The position numbers and the translations under genes are program-made. A DNA stretch of 41,751 bases from Actinomycetota bacterium (GTDB taxonomy: Bacteria; Actinomycetota; Acidimicrobiia; Acidimicrobiales; Ilumatobacteraceae), in contig WLIV01000032.1 of NCBI GenBank assembly GCA_009702045.1, forward strand, positions 1 to 41,751. Direction: 5' to 3'. This document shows positions 13,238 to 22,072 of the stretch, piece by piece; positions within the stretch are counted from its first letter, which is position 1, and every line of letters starts with the position of its first letter. The notes beneath the pieces were generated by a model. The model made no database searches. It saw nothing but the letters and a program-made list of their open reading frames with translations, and was not told where the DNA came from.

Positions 13238-14391
13238 AAGTGCTCGTCGCGCACAACATGTATCGACGTGCACAGCCGTCGGGAGAGAACAACGTCGTCG
13301 AAGCAGAGGTGGACCTGCTGCGCGCTGCCGGCGTCGAGGTGCAGACGTACTTCCGCGAGAGTGACGAGATCGACGCATTGCGTTGGCCCGGGCGGCTGCG
13401 AGTCGCAGTCGACACGATCAACGGTGCGCCAACACGCCGCGGGTTCGGGGCAGCAGTTCGCGACTTCAGACCGGACATCGTGCATCTGCACAACCCATAT
13501 CCGCTGATCACGCCATCGGTGATTGCGCAGGCCCACGCGGTCGGCGCCAAGGTGGTCGCCACCGTGCACAACTACCGTCTGGAGTGCCTCAGCGGGAACT
13601 TCTACCGCGACGGCGATGTGTGCACCGACTGCCACGGTCATTCGCTCCGCCTTCCGGGCGTCAGACACGGCTGCTACCGAGCCTCAACTGCACAATCGCT
13701 GGTGATGGCGGCCGCATTGCGTCGGCACGACAATGCGTGGGATGGGGTCCATACGTTCATCGCCGTCAGCGAGTTCGTCGCCGAACGACTGCGACTGGCC
13801 GGGATCTCCGCAGAGCGGATCCAGGTCAAACCGAACGCCACGCCGGACACCGGGCCAGCCACGCCGCCCGGACACGGTCTGCTCTTCGCCGGACGTTTCA
13901 CCGACGACAAGGGCATCGGCCTGCTACTCGACGCCTGGACTCATTCGGAACTCGACGGTGACGTACCGCTCGTTGTGGTGGGCGACGGGCCGCAGGTCGC
14001 GGCCATCGGGCGTCGGGCACGTTCGATGCGATCGGTGGAGTGCCTCGGCACCGTCGCGTCCCATCAGGTCGCCGAGCTGCGACAGCGCACAGCTGCCTGC
14101 GTGATGCCCTCGTTGTGGTGGGAAACGCATTCGTCGGCACCCGAGTCGTTCGCCGTAGGGCGCGCCGTGATCGCGACACGCAACGGAGCGCTCGCACATG
14201 TCGTCGATGACGAGGTCGGTTGGACAGTGGAGGCCACGGTCGAATCGTTGGCAACGGCACTGCGCTCGGCAACCGACCTGCACGAGGCCACCCGTCGCGG
14301 CACGGCGGCGCGTGCGCGCTACGACCTGCTGTACCGACCGAACGTGGTTCGCGATCGACTCCTTGCGATCTACAACTCGGTACTCGGTTGA
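13234..14391 (+). CDS. GT-B glycosyltransferase (GT4-like)
   Basis: The 385-residue protein has the two Rossmann halves of a GT-B retaining glycosyltransferase. The N-terminal half starts KVLVAHNMYRRAQPSGENN and includes DIVHLHNPYP and VVATVHNYR. The C-terminal half shows LLFAGRFTDDKGIGLLLDAW, VVGDGPQVAAI and the donor-site segment PSLWWETHSSAPESFAVG. Cysteines in the middle (CLSGNFYRDGDVCTDCHG) form a possible structural cluster seen in related enzymes. GTG at 13234 overlaps the previous stop as GTGA, so coupling is likely. Its 3' end overlaps the convergent membrane protein gene by 22 bp. Donor and linkage are unknown. Confidence 0.85.
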   Translation: MKVLVAHNMYRRAQPSGENNVVEAEVDLLRAAGVEVQTYFRESDEIDALRWPGRLRVAVDTINGAPTRRGFGAAVRDFRPDIVHLHNPYPLITPSVIAQAHAVGAKVVATVHNYRLECLSGNFYRDGDVCTDCHGHSLRLPGVRHGCYRASTAQSLVMAAALRRHDNAWDGVHTFIAVSEFVAERLRLAGISAERIQVKPNATPDTGPATPPGHGLLFAGRFTDDKGIGLLLDAWTHSELDGDVPLVVVGDGPQVAAIGRRARSMRSVECLGTVASHQVAELRQRTAACVMPSLWWETHSSAPESFAVGRAVIATRNGALAHVVDDEVGWTVEATVESLATALRSATDLHEATRRGTAARARYDLLYRPNVVRDRLLAIYNSVLG

Positions 14392-15725
14392 CGACGAGGC
14401 CGCACCAGCCACCACAGCACACCACAGCCGCACCAGAACACGATGCCACCCTGCGGGCTCTCGATGTACACGTCGGTGAGACCGACCACCAGACCCGCCG
14501 CCACCGACACGCGAAAGGCATCCGCCAGCGGACGCGAGCGCAGCGCTCGCACCCGTCGTGACGGCCGCGACGCCACCACGGCCACCGCCCCGATCAGCAC
14601 GAACAGCACCCCGGCGACCAGACCGGCTCGACCGGCAACCGAGAAGAAGATGTTGTGGGGAAGTCGCAGCGCGACGAACTGCTGTTGCTGCTGTGCTGTG
14701 TTCCCCGGGTCGAGGTACCGCGTGGCCAGGTTGGTGCTCCATCCCGTTCCGCGCGCCCACATACCCTGCGCGTGGATGTCGCTCCAGATGTTCGACCACC
14801 AGTTGCTGCGCCAGTCCGACGTTCCCGCATAGTTGCTGCCGACGCTCGACGGGCGGAACACCGCCACCACGCTGTCGCGCAACCCGGCAGCGCTGAGTTC
14901 GCGGTGACCAACCTTCAGGTGAAGACCCGACACCCACAGAATTGCATACCCCAGTGCGGTAGCCGCAGCGGCCCGCGCGATCTGCACCGCACGCACACCG
15001 AAGGTGAATGCCAGCCCGATACACAGCGCCAGCACTGCGGCCCGGCTGCGTGCGATCACGAGGAGAGATGCCGCGACCCAGAGCACAGCAGTCAGCCGCG
15101 AACCTACTCGCCGAGCGCGCCACCCCTCGGCGACGAACGGAAGGACGAACGCGAGTCCGACGGACACGTCGGTGGCCTTCGTGAACAGCATGCGGACACC
15201 CGACCCGGGCCAGGCCGGCGACGGGAGCCTGCCGGTGACGAGCTGCGCCGAGAGCACGAAGAACACCGGCACCAGCCACCTCGTGGAGCGTCGCAGCGCT
15301 CTTTCGAGCCGATCGACAACCTCAGCGGCTGAGGTACGCGCCTCCATACGGCACAAGATCGCGTACACCGTCATGGCGTAGAGCGAGTAGTAGACCAACG
15401 CGAACCCGCGCACCTCCTCCACCAGCGAGGGGTGTTCGAGGAACAGGTCGAGTATCAACTGCACGGTGCCGAACACCACGAAGATCAACGCAACCAGCGG
15501 TGCAAGTCCCTGTGGAACCGACATACCTCGACGAACGACGAGCAGCAGTGTTCCGGCGAGCACCACCTCGCCCACGAACAGCGGTGGAACCCCGCAGTAG
15601 GCGAACCCCTTACCGAACGCCAACAGCAGGACGAACAACACCGCCACCGCAGACCACGCGCGGACCCAGAGCTCGCCGGAGCAACGATGAAGGTGCGACA
15701 CGCTGGGAACGCTCGTGACGGCCAT
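14370..15725 (-). CDS. O-antigen ligase/polymerase-like membrane protein
   Basis: The 451-residue protein has about ten hydrophobic segments, for example AVAVLFVLLLAFG, LAPLVALIFVVFGTVQLIL and AGLVAGVLFVLIGAVAVVA. A large loop between the late segments contains RLPHNIFFS, which resembles the H-N motif of the Wzy_C/O-antigen ligase family. A run of five glutamines precedes it. It is the only candidate repeat-unit polymerase or ligase of the locus. It is transcribed against its neighbours and diverges from the GT2 gene. The start at 15725 follows a TACCGT -10-like box by 11 bases, with no good ribosome site. Wzy versus WaaL function cannot be decided from sequence. Confidence 0.75.
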   Translation of the reverse strand: MAVTSVPSVSHLHRCSGELWVRAWSAVAVLFVLLLAFGKGFAYCGVPPLFVGEVVLAGTLLLVVRRGMSVPQGLAPLVALIFVVFGTVQLILDLFLEHPSLVEEVRGFALVYYSLYAMTVYAILCRMEARTSAAEVVDRLERALRRSTRWLVPVFFVLSAQLVTGRLPSPAWPGSGVRMLFTKATDVSVGLAFVLPFVAEGWRARRVGSRLTAVLWVAASLLVIARSRAAVLALCIGLAFTFGVRAVQIARAAAATALGYAILWVSGLHLKVGHRELSAAGLRDSVVAVFRPSSVGSNYAGTSDWRSNWWSNIWSDIHAQGMWARGTGWSTNLATRYLDPGNTAQQQQQFVALRLPHNIFFSVAGRAGLVAGVLFVLIGAVAVVASRPSRRVRALRSRPLADAFRVSVAAGLVVGLTDVYIESPQGGIVFWCGCGVLWWLVRPRRQPSTEL

Positions 15726-15765
15726 ATCGCGTTGAGACGGTAGCAGCAGGACGCAACGGGCGGAT

Positions 15766-15771
15766 TACAGT
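15766..15771 (+). promoter_or_regulatory. -10 box TACAGT before the GT2 gene
   Basis: TACAGT stands nine bases upstream of the GTG at 15781 with no ribosome site between, another case of the recurrent arrangement. It would start the forward run that covers the GT2, Wzz/kinase, sulfotransferase and ABC genes. Confidence 0.4.
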
Positions 15772-15780
15772 TCGGCCACC

Positions 15781-16920
15781 GTGCGCCTACCGGAACTGCT
15801 GCCGCTACCCGAACTTCCCACCGATGTTGTGGTGTCGGTCGTGGTCTCTGCTCACAACTACGGCGTGTACCTTCCGACGCTGATCGCCAGCATCACGGCC
15901 CAGACCTACACCGGCTGGGAGTGCGTGGTGGTCGACGACGGCTCCACCGACGACACGGTCGAGATCGTCGAACTCGCGTGCAGAACGGAACCAAGGGTAC
16001 GTCTGATCAGCAAGGCCAACGAAGGAGCCCTCTCGTGCCTGCGGGCGGCGCTGCCCCAGACGACAGGGCAGATCGTGTGCCTGCTCGACGCCGACGACGA
16101 ACTCACCCCCGATCGGCTACACGCCGTGGTGACGGAGATGCGCGTCCACCCGACCATCGGGTTCGTCGTGCACCCGCTGTACGTCGTCGATGCGCAGCGC
16201 AACGTGTTGGGGGTCATGCCGCTGACCGGGCGCCAACCATCCGGAGATCTGCGCACGGCCCTCGCCGCAGCAGGTGGATCACTCAACGGTCTCGGCGTCA
16301 CGAGCGGCATGGCGATTCGACGCGAGATACTCGAGTGGCTGCATACCCGCGACCTTCTGCACGCGAACTGCAACAATGTCGACGAGTTCATACGTCGCTG
16401 TGTGCCGCTGCTCACCGAGGTGGCCGCCCTCGATCGACCGCTCGGGCTGCGCAGACTGCACGGCACAAACATCTCCGCCCACGATCACCAATCGCTGCTG
16501 CAGGTGCTGGACAACGAACAGAACAACTGCACCCAACTTCGCAACATTCAACAGACCCTGCTCAACCAACTCGGCCTGTCAGATCTGATCGACCCTTCCA
16601 ACGACCCCGACACACTGTCGATGGCCTACGTCAGATCACGTCTGGAAGGTCGCCGACACGACATCTCCCGCCACGCCTTCTTCACATCAGAATCGTTCGC
16701 AGCACTCAGCAGATACCGACGTTGGTACTGGCACATTGCCGCCCGAATGCCTGACGCGATGCTCACGCGGATGGTGGACAGCATCTATTCACCGCTCGGT
16801 CTGAAACCTGTCTTGAACCATCTCCGCGCGCGACGAGCACTCCGCCACCACGTTCCGGACGGGCTGCGCGTGGCGCGCACACGGACCGTACTCGGGCACG
16901 TGTTACGAGGAGACTGGTAG
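15781..16920 (+). CDS. Family 2 glycosyltransferase
   Basis: This 379-residue protein has an N-terminal GT-A fold: VSVVVSAHNYGVYLP, the nucleotide motif VVVDDGSTDDT, and the metal-binding LLDADDEL near residue 105. The C-terminal half (after about residue 230) is not a recognised domain; it has a helix-rich stretch with no clear membrane segment. It is inverting by family. GTG at 15781 is preceded by a promoter-like box. The following Wzz/kinase gene starts one base after its stop. It probably extends the repeat unit; donor unknown. Confidence 0.85.
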   Translation: MRLPELLPLPELPTDVVVSVVVSAHNYGVYLPTLIASITAQTYTGWECVVVDDGSTDDTVEIVELACRTEPRVRLISKANEGALSCLRAALPQTTGQIVCLLDADDELTPDRLHAVVTEMRVHPTIGFVVHPLYVVDAQRNVLGVMPLTGRQPSGDLRTALAAAGGSLNGLGVTSGMAIRREILEWLHTRDLLHANCNNVDEFIRRCVPLLTEVAALDRPLGLRRLHGTNISAHDHQSLLQVLDNEQNNCTQLRNIQQTLLNQLGLSDLIDPSNDPDTLSMAYVRSRLEGRRHDISRHAFFTSESFAALSRYRRWYWHIAARMPDAMLTRMVDSIYSPLGLKPVLNHLRARRALRHHVPDGLRVARTRTVLGHVLRGDW

Positions 16921-16921
16921 C

Positions 16922-18475
16922 GTGCACGTTCCGATGGAACCTCAGTTGACACCTGCCCGAACGTTGGGCGACTACCTCAGCGCAGTGTGGCGGCGGAAGT
17001 ATCTGGCGCTGTCCACCACGGTGTTGTGCGCATGCCTGGCCGCCGGGTGGTCGGTCACACAGACCAGCGTCTATCGAGCGTCCACCGAGGTGGTCATTGA
17101 CGTCTCCCGGAACACATCTCTGTTCGGTCCGGTCGCGGGCGCTGGAGATGCCCGTCGTCGACTGCTGAACGAGATCGCGATCGTCACCGGCGTCGAGGTG
17201 CGTTTGGGTGTGCAACAGCAGTTGCACCTGTCGTCACCGCCGCCGCGGGCCAAGTTCAACACCAGTACTACTTCTGACGTCGTCACGTTCTTCGTCGAGA
17301 GTCCTGATGCCCAGTTGGCCGCCGATGTGGCCAACGCGTACATCGAGCAGTACAACATCTACACCGCCAAGATCTCAGCCGACACGCTGGCAGGCGCCGT
17401 CGACAGTCTGCAGCAACAGATCGACGACCTCCAGAAGCAGATCGAGACCCTCGATCACAGCATCGCCGCGTCCGGCAACGACGACGACTCCACGCGTGAG
17501 GCGCAACGGAGGGAACTGCTCGCCCAACAGGCCGACTTTCGGCACACGCTCGAACAACAACAGATCGATGCTCGCCTCGACACACCCGGCGCCAAGGTGG
17601 TTCACCCTGCCGAAACACCCGGCACACCGGTCAGACCCACCCCCATCGCCACCACCGGGCTGGGTCTCGCCATCGGTGCATTGCTCGGGGTTGCACTCGC
17701 ACTGATCCGCCAACGACTGGCCACCACCGTCGACCGGCCCGAAGACCTCGTGACACTCGGGATCGCGGCACCACTGCTCACCGTCGTGCCGGTCACCTCC
17801 AGCACCGGGGACAGACCACTCGCGACAACCGACCCGACGAACGACGCAGTCGAGGCCTACCGCTGGCTGCGAACCTCCGTGCAGTTCGCTGGCACCGACC
17901 GCAACCTGAAAGTGCTGCAAGTCACCAGTGCCATGCCGGGTGAGGGCAAGACCACTACCACCGCGAACCTGGCGATCGTGCTCGCCAATGCCGGCGCGCT
18001 CGTGTTGATCGTCGACGGCGATCTGCGGCGACCACGCATCCACACCATGTTCGGCCTGTCGGGCGAGGCCGGACTGGTCGACGCCCTCGTGGGACGCAAC
18101 CCGCTCGAACTGGTACGGCACACACTCGATGGCCCCGACGTCCTGCCCGCAGGACGGTCCCCGTACAACTCGAGCGAGTTGCTCAGCAGTCGCCGCATGG
18201 GCGAAGTGCTGCACGAACTCGCCGCCATCTACGACTTCGTCATCATCGACACCCCACCAGTGCTGCCCGTCAGCGAGTCGCTCGCTGTCAGTCGACACGC
18301 CGATGGCACCATCCTCGTGGTCCGTTCTGGCCGCACCCGTAGCCAGCAGTTGCAACGTACGCTCGGCGAGTTCGATCGGATCGGCAGCCCGGTGTTGGGT
18401 ATCGTCCTGAACGGACTTGATCGCAAGCACACCCGTTACGGCTACGGGGCCTACGGCTATGACGCGAGCAAGTGA
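16922..18475 (+). CDS. Wzz chain-length regulator fused to BY-kinase
   Basis: The 517-residue protein combines a Wzz-type co-polymerase and a bacterial tyrosine kinase. The N-terminal part has one membrane helix (ALSTTVLCACLAAGWSV), an extracytoplasmic region with coiled-coil sequence (VDSLQQQIDDLQKQIETL) and a second helix (TTGLGLAIGALLGVALAL). The kinase part carries Walker A SAMPGEGKTTT (Lys343), Walker A' VLIVDGDLRRPR and Walker B FVIIDTPPVLP. The C-terminus ends in the tyrosine cluster RYGYGAYGYDASK, the expected autophosphorylation tail. Such proteins control polymer length and export. GTG at 16922 follows AGGAG; its 3' end overlaps the next gene by 17 bp, so the two are co-transcribed. 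Confidence 0.9.
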   Translation: MHVPMEPQLTPARTLGDYLSAVWRRKYLALSTTVLCACLAAGWSVTQTSVYRASTEVVIDVSRNTSLFGPVAGAGDARRRLLNEIAIVTGVEVRLGVQQQLHLSSPPPRAKFNTSTTSDVVTFFVESPDAQLAADVANAYIEQYNIYTAKISADTLAGAVDSLQQQIDDLQKQIETLDHSIAASGNDDDSTREAQRRELLAQQADFRHTLEQQQIDARLDTPGAKVVHPAETPGTPVRPTPIATTGLGLAIGALLGVALALIRQRLATTVDRPEDLVTLGIAAPLLTVVPVTSSTGDRPLATTDPTNDAVEAYRWLRTSVQFAGTDRNLKVLQVTSAMPGEGKTTTTANLAIVLANAGALVLIVDGDLRRPRIHTMFGLSGEAGLVDALVGRNPLELVRHTLDGPDVLPAGRSPYNSSELLSSRRMGEVLHELAAIYDFVIIDTPPVLPVSESLAVSRHADGTILVVRSGRTRSQQLQRTLGEFDRIGSPVLGIVLNGLDRKHTRYGYGAYGYDASK

Positions 18476-19250
18476 CCACCCCACGAGGGTGATCGCTGTC
18501 GCGGCATCAGCCCGCAGCGGAAGCACGTTGTTGTGCCGCGCATTGGGCGCAACCGGCGAGTTCGGCGACCCGCAGGAACTGGTGAACCCGCACGCGGTGT
18601 TCTCTCCGGGCTCGTTCCGCCGACGACCCGTGCTGACAGCGCGCCTCTACGCCAGCATGGCGTCACGCTGGTACGAACCAGGTGAGAAGTGGGAGAAGGT
18701 GCACCGCTACCGCCCCGGCGCCGTCCGAGCGATGCTGGACGACGCCGCCCATAAGTGGGGCGCCACCGACGGGACGCTGTGCTGCAAGTTGATGTGGCAC
18801 CCGTACCGCATCGCAATGCTGGAACACGGTATCGACATGGGCCACTGGGGGTGTCCCGTGCACTGGGTGCGCATCACCCGCAACGACCGACTGCGCCAGG
18901 CAATCTCGCACGTGAAAGCGGCGCAGACCGCCGCATGGTCATCAGACCAGACGGTCGAGCGTGAGGCTCACTACGACCGGGCAATCATCGAGCATGCGAT
19001 CCGCGACGCCGACGACTGCGAGCGCGCTTGGGATACCTACTTCGAGCAGCAGGGTCTCCAGCCGTACACCATCGTGTACGAAGACTTCGATATCGACTAC
19101 GAAGCGACGGTGCGTGCCGCACTCGACCATCTCGGCCGCCCCGAGCTGCCGGTGCCGCCGCGACAGTTGCATCGGCAGTCCGACGCGCAGACCGACGAGT
19201 GGGTCGCCCGCTATCTCGCCGAGTCGCCCCAGCAGTCGACGGAGGGCTGA
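18459..19250 (+). CDS. Stf0-type sulfotransferase, copy 2
   Basis: This 263-residue protein is paralogous to the sulfotransferase at 7175-7996. The phosphosulfate loop is SARSGSTLLC (Arg19-Ser22), followed by TLCCKLMWHPYR and near the end TIVYEDFDIDYEAT and the shared RQSDAQTDEWVARYL tail. The family uses PAPS to sulfate sugar hydroxyls. The ATG lies inside the end of the Wzz/kinase gene in another frame, and the ABC exporter gene starts four bases after its stop, so it belongs to an export and length-control operon. That placement suggests sulfation of the polymer or its lipid-linked unit before export, which is an inference. Confidence 0.85.
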   Translation: MTRASDHPTRVIAVAASARSGSTLLCRALGATGEFGDPQELVNPHAVFSPGSFRRRPVLTARLYASMASRWYEPGEKWEKVHRYRPGAVRAMLDDAAHKWGATDGTLCCKLMWHPYRIAMLEHGIDMGHWGCPVHWVRITRNDRLRQAISHVKAAQTAAWSSDQTVEREAHYDRAIIEHAIRDADDCERAWDTYFEQQGLQPYTIVYEDFDIDYEATVRAALDHLGRPELPVPPRQLHRQSDAQTDEWVARYLAESPQQSTEG

Positions 19251-19254
19251 CACC

Positions 19255-20922
19255 ATGCTGCGCATCGGTTGGCGCGACCTGCTGCCGTATCTCGGCCGAC
19301 CGCTCGCGCCGATCTCGCTGCTGGTCGCGGCTTCCGTCATCGCCAGCGGCGCCGAGTCGATCGTGCTCGTCATGGTGGTGCGCGCAGCAGTGCACACGAT
19401 CGACTCTGGCCGCTCGTCCACTATTCCGCTCCTACCCGACTCATCCCCGGGGTGGATGCTGGGCATTGCAGCAGTCGCAGCACTACTGGTGATCGCGCTC
19501 CACTGGATACTCGCCTCGATCACCGCCACACTCGCCACACGCGTGCAAGTGGCCGTGCGTAGTGCCTGTATCCAGTCGTATGTGCGTGCCGAGTGGTGGC
19601 GCCAGGCCAACGAGGGTTCCGCCAGCCTGCAGGAAATGGTGGGCGTCCTTGCGCCCGAAGCCACGCAGCTCACCATAGCCATGACCGCGTCGTTCTCGGC
19701 AGTGGTCTCGCTCGTCGTCCTGGTCGCAGTCGCCCTCATCGTCAGCCCAGTGGTGACTGTCTTCGTCGTGCTGTTCGGACTGATGGTCTTTGGAGTCCTA
19801 CGTCCGCTGATGCACCGATTCCGTCGCCTCGCTGGAGCGCATATCCAGTCCAACGGCAGCTACCTGGCTGAGGTGGCTCGCACCACAGCACTCACCATGG
19901 AGCTGAAGGTGTTCGGCGTGCAGGAACGCACCACCGAACGACTGCTTGCCGTCGACGCCCACGCGGCGCACGACCTCGAGCGGCTTCGCCGCAGCGGACG
20001 GTTCAGCCGCTCGATCTACCGCGATCTGGCCATGTTGGCGTTGGTCGGTGCGGTCTTCGCGATGCATTCAATCGACACGCTCGACATCACTGCGTTGGGC
20101 GCGGTGGTCTTGCTCGTGGTCCGCGCCGTGCAGGGCGCTCAGAACGTGTTCGAAGCCAGCACCTGGGTGCGCGAGGTGCATCCAGCTATGACCGAACTCC
20201 AGCGACGTATCTCGGAACTCACCGACGCGGTCGAGGTTCGCGGCGATGTCGTCGTCGACCGCTTTGAGCACCTCGAACTGCGCGACGTCACCTATCACTA
20301 CGGCACAGAGGGTGCGGCACTCGACGGGGTTTCACTCACCATCACCGCAGGCGAGATGATCGGGGTCGTGGGGCCATCGGGTGGCGGTAAGTCGACGCTC
20401 ACTCAGATGCTGGTCGGCCTGCGCCCGCCGACCAGCGGAACGGTCACCATCAACGGCCACGACATCCGCAGCCTCTCGCTCGCAAGTCTGTCGAAGCTGG
20501 TGTCGCTGGTGCCGCAAGAACCGGAGTTGGTCGAGGCGAGCATTCTCGAGAACATCATCTTCTGGCGTGACGGCATCACCCGCGCCGACGCCGAGCACGC
20601 GGCACGAGCTGCGCACGTATACGACGAGATCACGTCGCTGGCAGCCGGTTTCGACACTGTGCTCGGGCCCGGCGGCAAGGGGTTGTCGGGTGGGCAGAAG
20701 CAACGTATCGCCATCGCCAGAGCGCTCGCCGGCCGGCCGGCACTGCTGGTGCTCGACGAACCGACGAGTGCACTCGATGCGGTCTCCGAATCGCTCGTGC
20801 GCGAGTCATTGGAAGAGATGAAGGGGCGAGTCACCGTTGTGGTCGTGGCGCATCGCACCACCACAGTGCAGGTCTGCGACCGCCTCGTACGGGTGGAGAA
20901 CGGGCGCACGTTCAGCGACTAG
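19255..20922 (+). CDS. ABC exporter, membrane and ATPase domains fused
   Basis: The 555-residue half-transporter has an N-terminal region of about five to six membrane helices (for example LLVAASVIASGAESIVLVMVV and LVVLVAVALIVSPVVTVFVV) and a C-terminal ATPase. The ATPase shows Walker A GPSGGGKST at 373-381, the Q-loop segment LVPQEPELVEA, the signature LSGGQKQR at 477, Walker B LLVLDEPTSALD (Asp501, Glu502) and the switch His in VVAHRTTT. It should work as a homodimer. With no Wzx-type flippase in the locus, it is the best candidate to flip the lipid-linked unit or export the polymer, as PglK or MsbA do. ATG at 19255 follows GGAGG by eight bases. Confidence 0.85.
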   Translation: MLRIGWRDLLPYLGRPLAPISLLVAASVIASGAESIVLVMVVRAAVHTIDSGRSSTIPLLPDSSPGWMLGIAAVAALLVIALHWILASITATLATRVQVAVRSACIQSYVRAEWWRQANEGSASLQEMVGVLAPEATQLTIAMTASFSAVVSLVVLVAVALIVSPVVTVFVVLFGLMVFGVLRPLMHRFRRLAGAHIQSNGSYLAEVARTTALTMELKVFGVQERTTERLLAVDAHAAHDLERLRRSGRFSRSIYRDLAMLALVGAVFAMHSIDTLDITALGAVVLLVVRAVQGAQNVFEASTWVREVHPAMTELQRRISELTDAVEVRGDVVVDRFEHLELRDVTYHYGTEGAALDGVSLTITAGEMIGVVGPSGGGKSTLTQMLVGLRPPTSGTVTINGHDIRSLSLASLSKLVSLVPQEPELVEASILENIIFWRDGITRADAEHAARAAHVYDEITSLAAGFDTVLGPGGKGLSGGQKQRIAIARALAGRPALLVLDEPTSALDAVSESLVRESLEEMKGRVTVVVVAHRTTTVQVCDRLVRVENGRTFSD

Positions 20923-20939
20923 TTCGGTGCCTCACCGAA
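20923..20939 (+). terminator. Hairpin directly after the ABC exporter stop
   Basis: TTCGGTG and CACCGAA form a 7-bp stem with a three-base loop immediately after the stop codon. There is no T-tract. It marks the likely end of the polysaccharide operon. The remaining ~110 bp before the glutaminase gene shows no further clear feature. Confidence 0.5.
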
Positions 20940-21052
20940 AAGGCTCCGCGGATCGTCGGAAACCTTGCGTTCACACTACTTCTGGCTGCTCACGAGGTCC
21001 GCTGGATATCGTGCCCGGCGCACGACCTAGGAAGCCTTCAGGAGAGTTCGAG

Positions 21053-22072
21053 ATGCCCCAGCCCAGCGATCTCGACTCTCTGCTCAACCGGATGCGATCC
21101 GCAACTGCGCCGATTCGTCCGATGCTGGAAGCGCTCCACGAGCAGTTTCTCCCACTCCGAGACGGGACGATTGCTGACTACATCCCCGAGTTGGCCTTGG
21201 CTGAGCCCGACTGGTTCGGAATCGCCGTGGCCAGCGTCGATGGACAGGTTGTCGAGGTCGGCGACTCACAGCAACCGTTCAGCATGCAGTCAGTCTCCAA
21301 GCCCTTCGTCTACGGCCTCGCACTCGAGAACCACGGACGGGAGCATTTGCTCTCGAAGGTGAACGTCGAGCCGTCGGGGGAAGCGTTCAACTCGATCGTG
21401 CTCGACGAGACGACAAACCGACCGTTCAACCCGCTCGTGAACTCAGGGGCGATCGCCACCACGGACCTCATCACCGGTACCGACTACGCCGAGCGGATCA
21501 AGAACCTGCTCGGAATGCTCGCCAACTACGCCGGCCACCCCGTCTTCGTCGACAACGCAACGTTCATCTCGGAGCGCACCACCGGACACCGCAATCGAGC
21601 CATCGCCCACCTGATGCTGAACTTCGGGATGATCGAGGACCGAGTTGACGAGACCCTCGAGCTCTACTTCCAGCAATGCTCGGTGCTCGTCACCTGCCAC
21701 GACCTGGCCGTCATGGCGGCCACCCTCGCCAACGGTGGCGTAAACCCGGTCACCGGGGTGCGGGCACTCTCCACTGAACATGTCAAGGACGTGTTGAGCA
21801 TCATGTACTCGTGCGGTATGTACGACTACTCCGGCGAGTGGGGCTACCTCGTCGGCCTGCCCGCAAAGAGTGGCGTGTGCGGCGCAATCCTCGCCGTGGT
21901 GCCCGGCAAGTTCGGGATCGCAGTGTTCTCCCCGCCGCTCGACGAGCGCGGCAACAGCGTGCGGGGTGTGGCCGTATGCCGCGAGCTGAGCCAGCGCTTC
22001 GGTCTGCACGCGTTCGAAGCGCACTTTGCCGGCACCACGCTCACCGACGAGTTCAAACCAGCGCGGCGCTAG
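21053..22072 (+). CDS. glsA: Glutaminase
   Basis: The 339-residue protein is a serine-dependent beta-lactamase-like glutaminase that hydrolyses L-glutamine to glutamate and ammonia. The family motifs are present: FSMQSVSKPF with the Ser-x-x-Lys pair, RPFNPLVNSGAIA, the Tyr-containing MYDYSGEWGYLVGLPAKSG block and GKFGIAVFSPPLD. It has no signal peptide and is slightly longer than the usual 305-330 residues. ATG at 21053 has AGGAG eight bases upstream. It is separated from the polysaccharide operon by a hairpin, so it is probably a separate unit, and its end overlaps the convergent esterase gene by 20 bp. Confidence 0.92.
   Translation: MPQPSDLDSLLNRMRSATAPIRPMLEALHEQFLPLRDGTIADYIPELALAEPDWFGIAVASVDGQVVEVGDSQQPFSMQSVSKPFVYGLALENHGREHLLSKVNVEPSGEAFNSIVLDETTNRPFNPLVNSGAIATTDLITGTDYAERIKNLLGMLANYAGHPVFVDNATFISERTTGHRNRAIAHLMLNFGMIEDRVDETLELYFQQCSVLVTCHDLAVMAATLANGGVNPVTGVRALSTEHVKDVLSIMYSCGMYDYSGEWGYLVGLPAKSGVCGAILAVVPGKFGIAVFSPPLDERGNSVRGVAVCRELSQRFGLHAFEAHFAGTTLTDEFKPARR

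Noticed and set aside
20940-21052. Glutamine-sensing riboswitch before glsA
   Set aside because: Only about 110 bp are available and I could not see conserved pairings of a known class; a normal ribosome site is enough.
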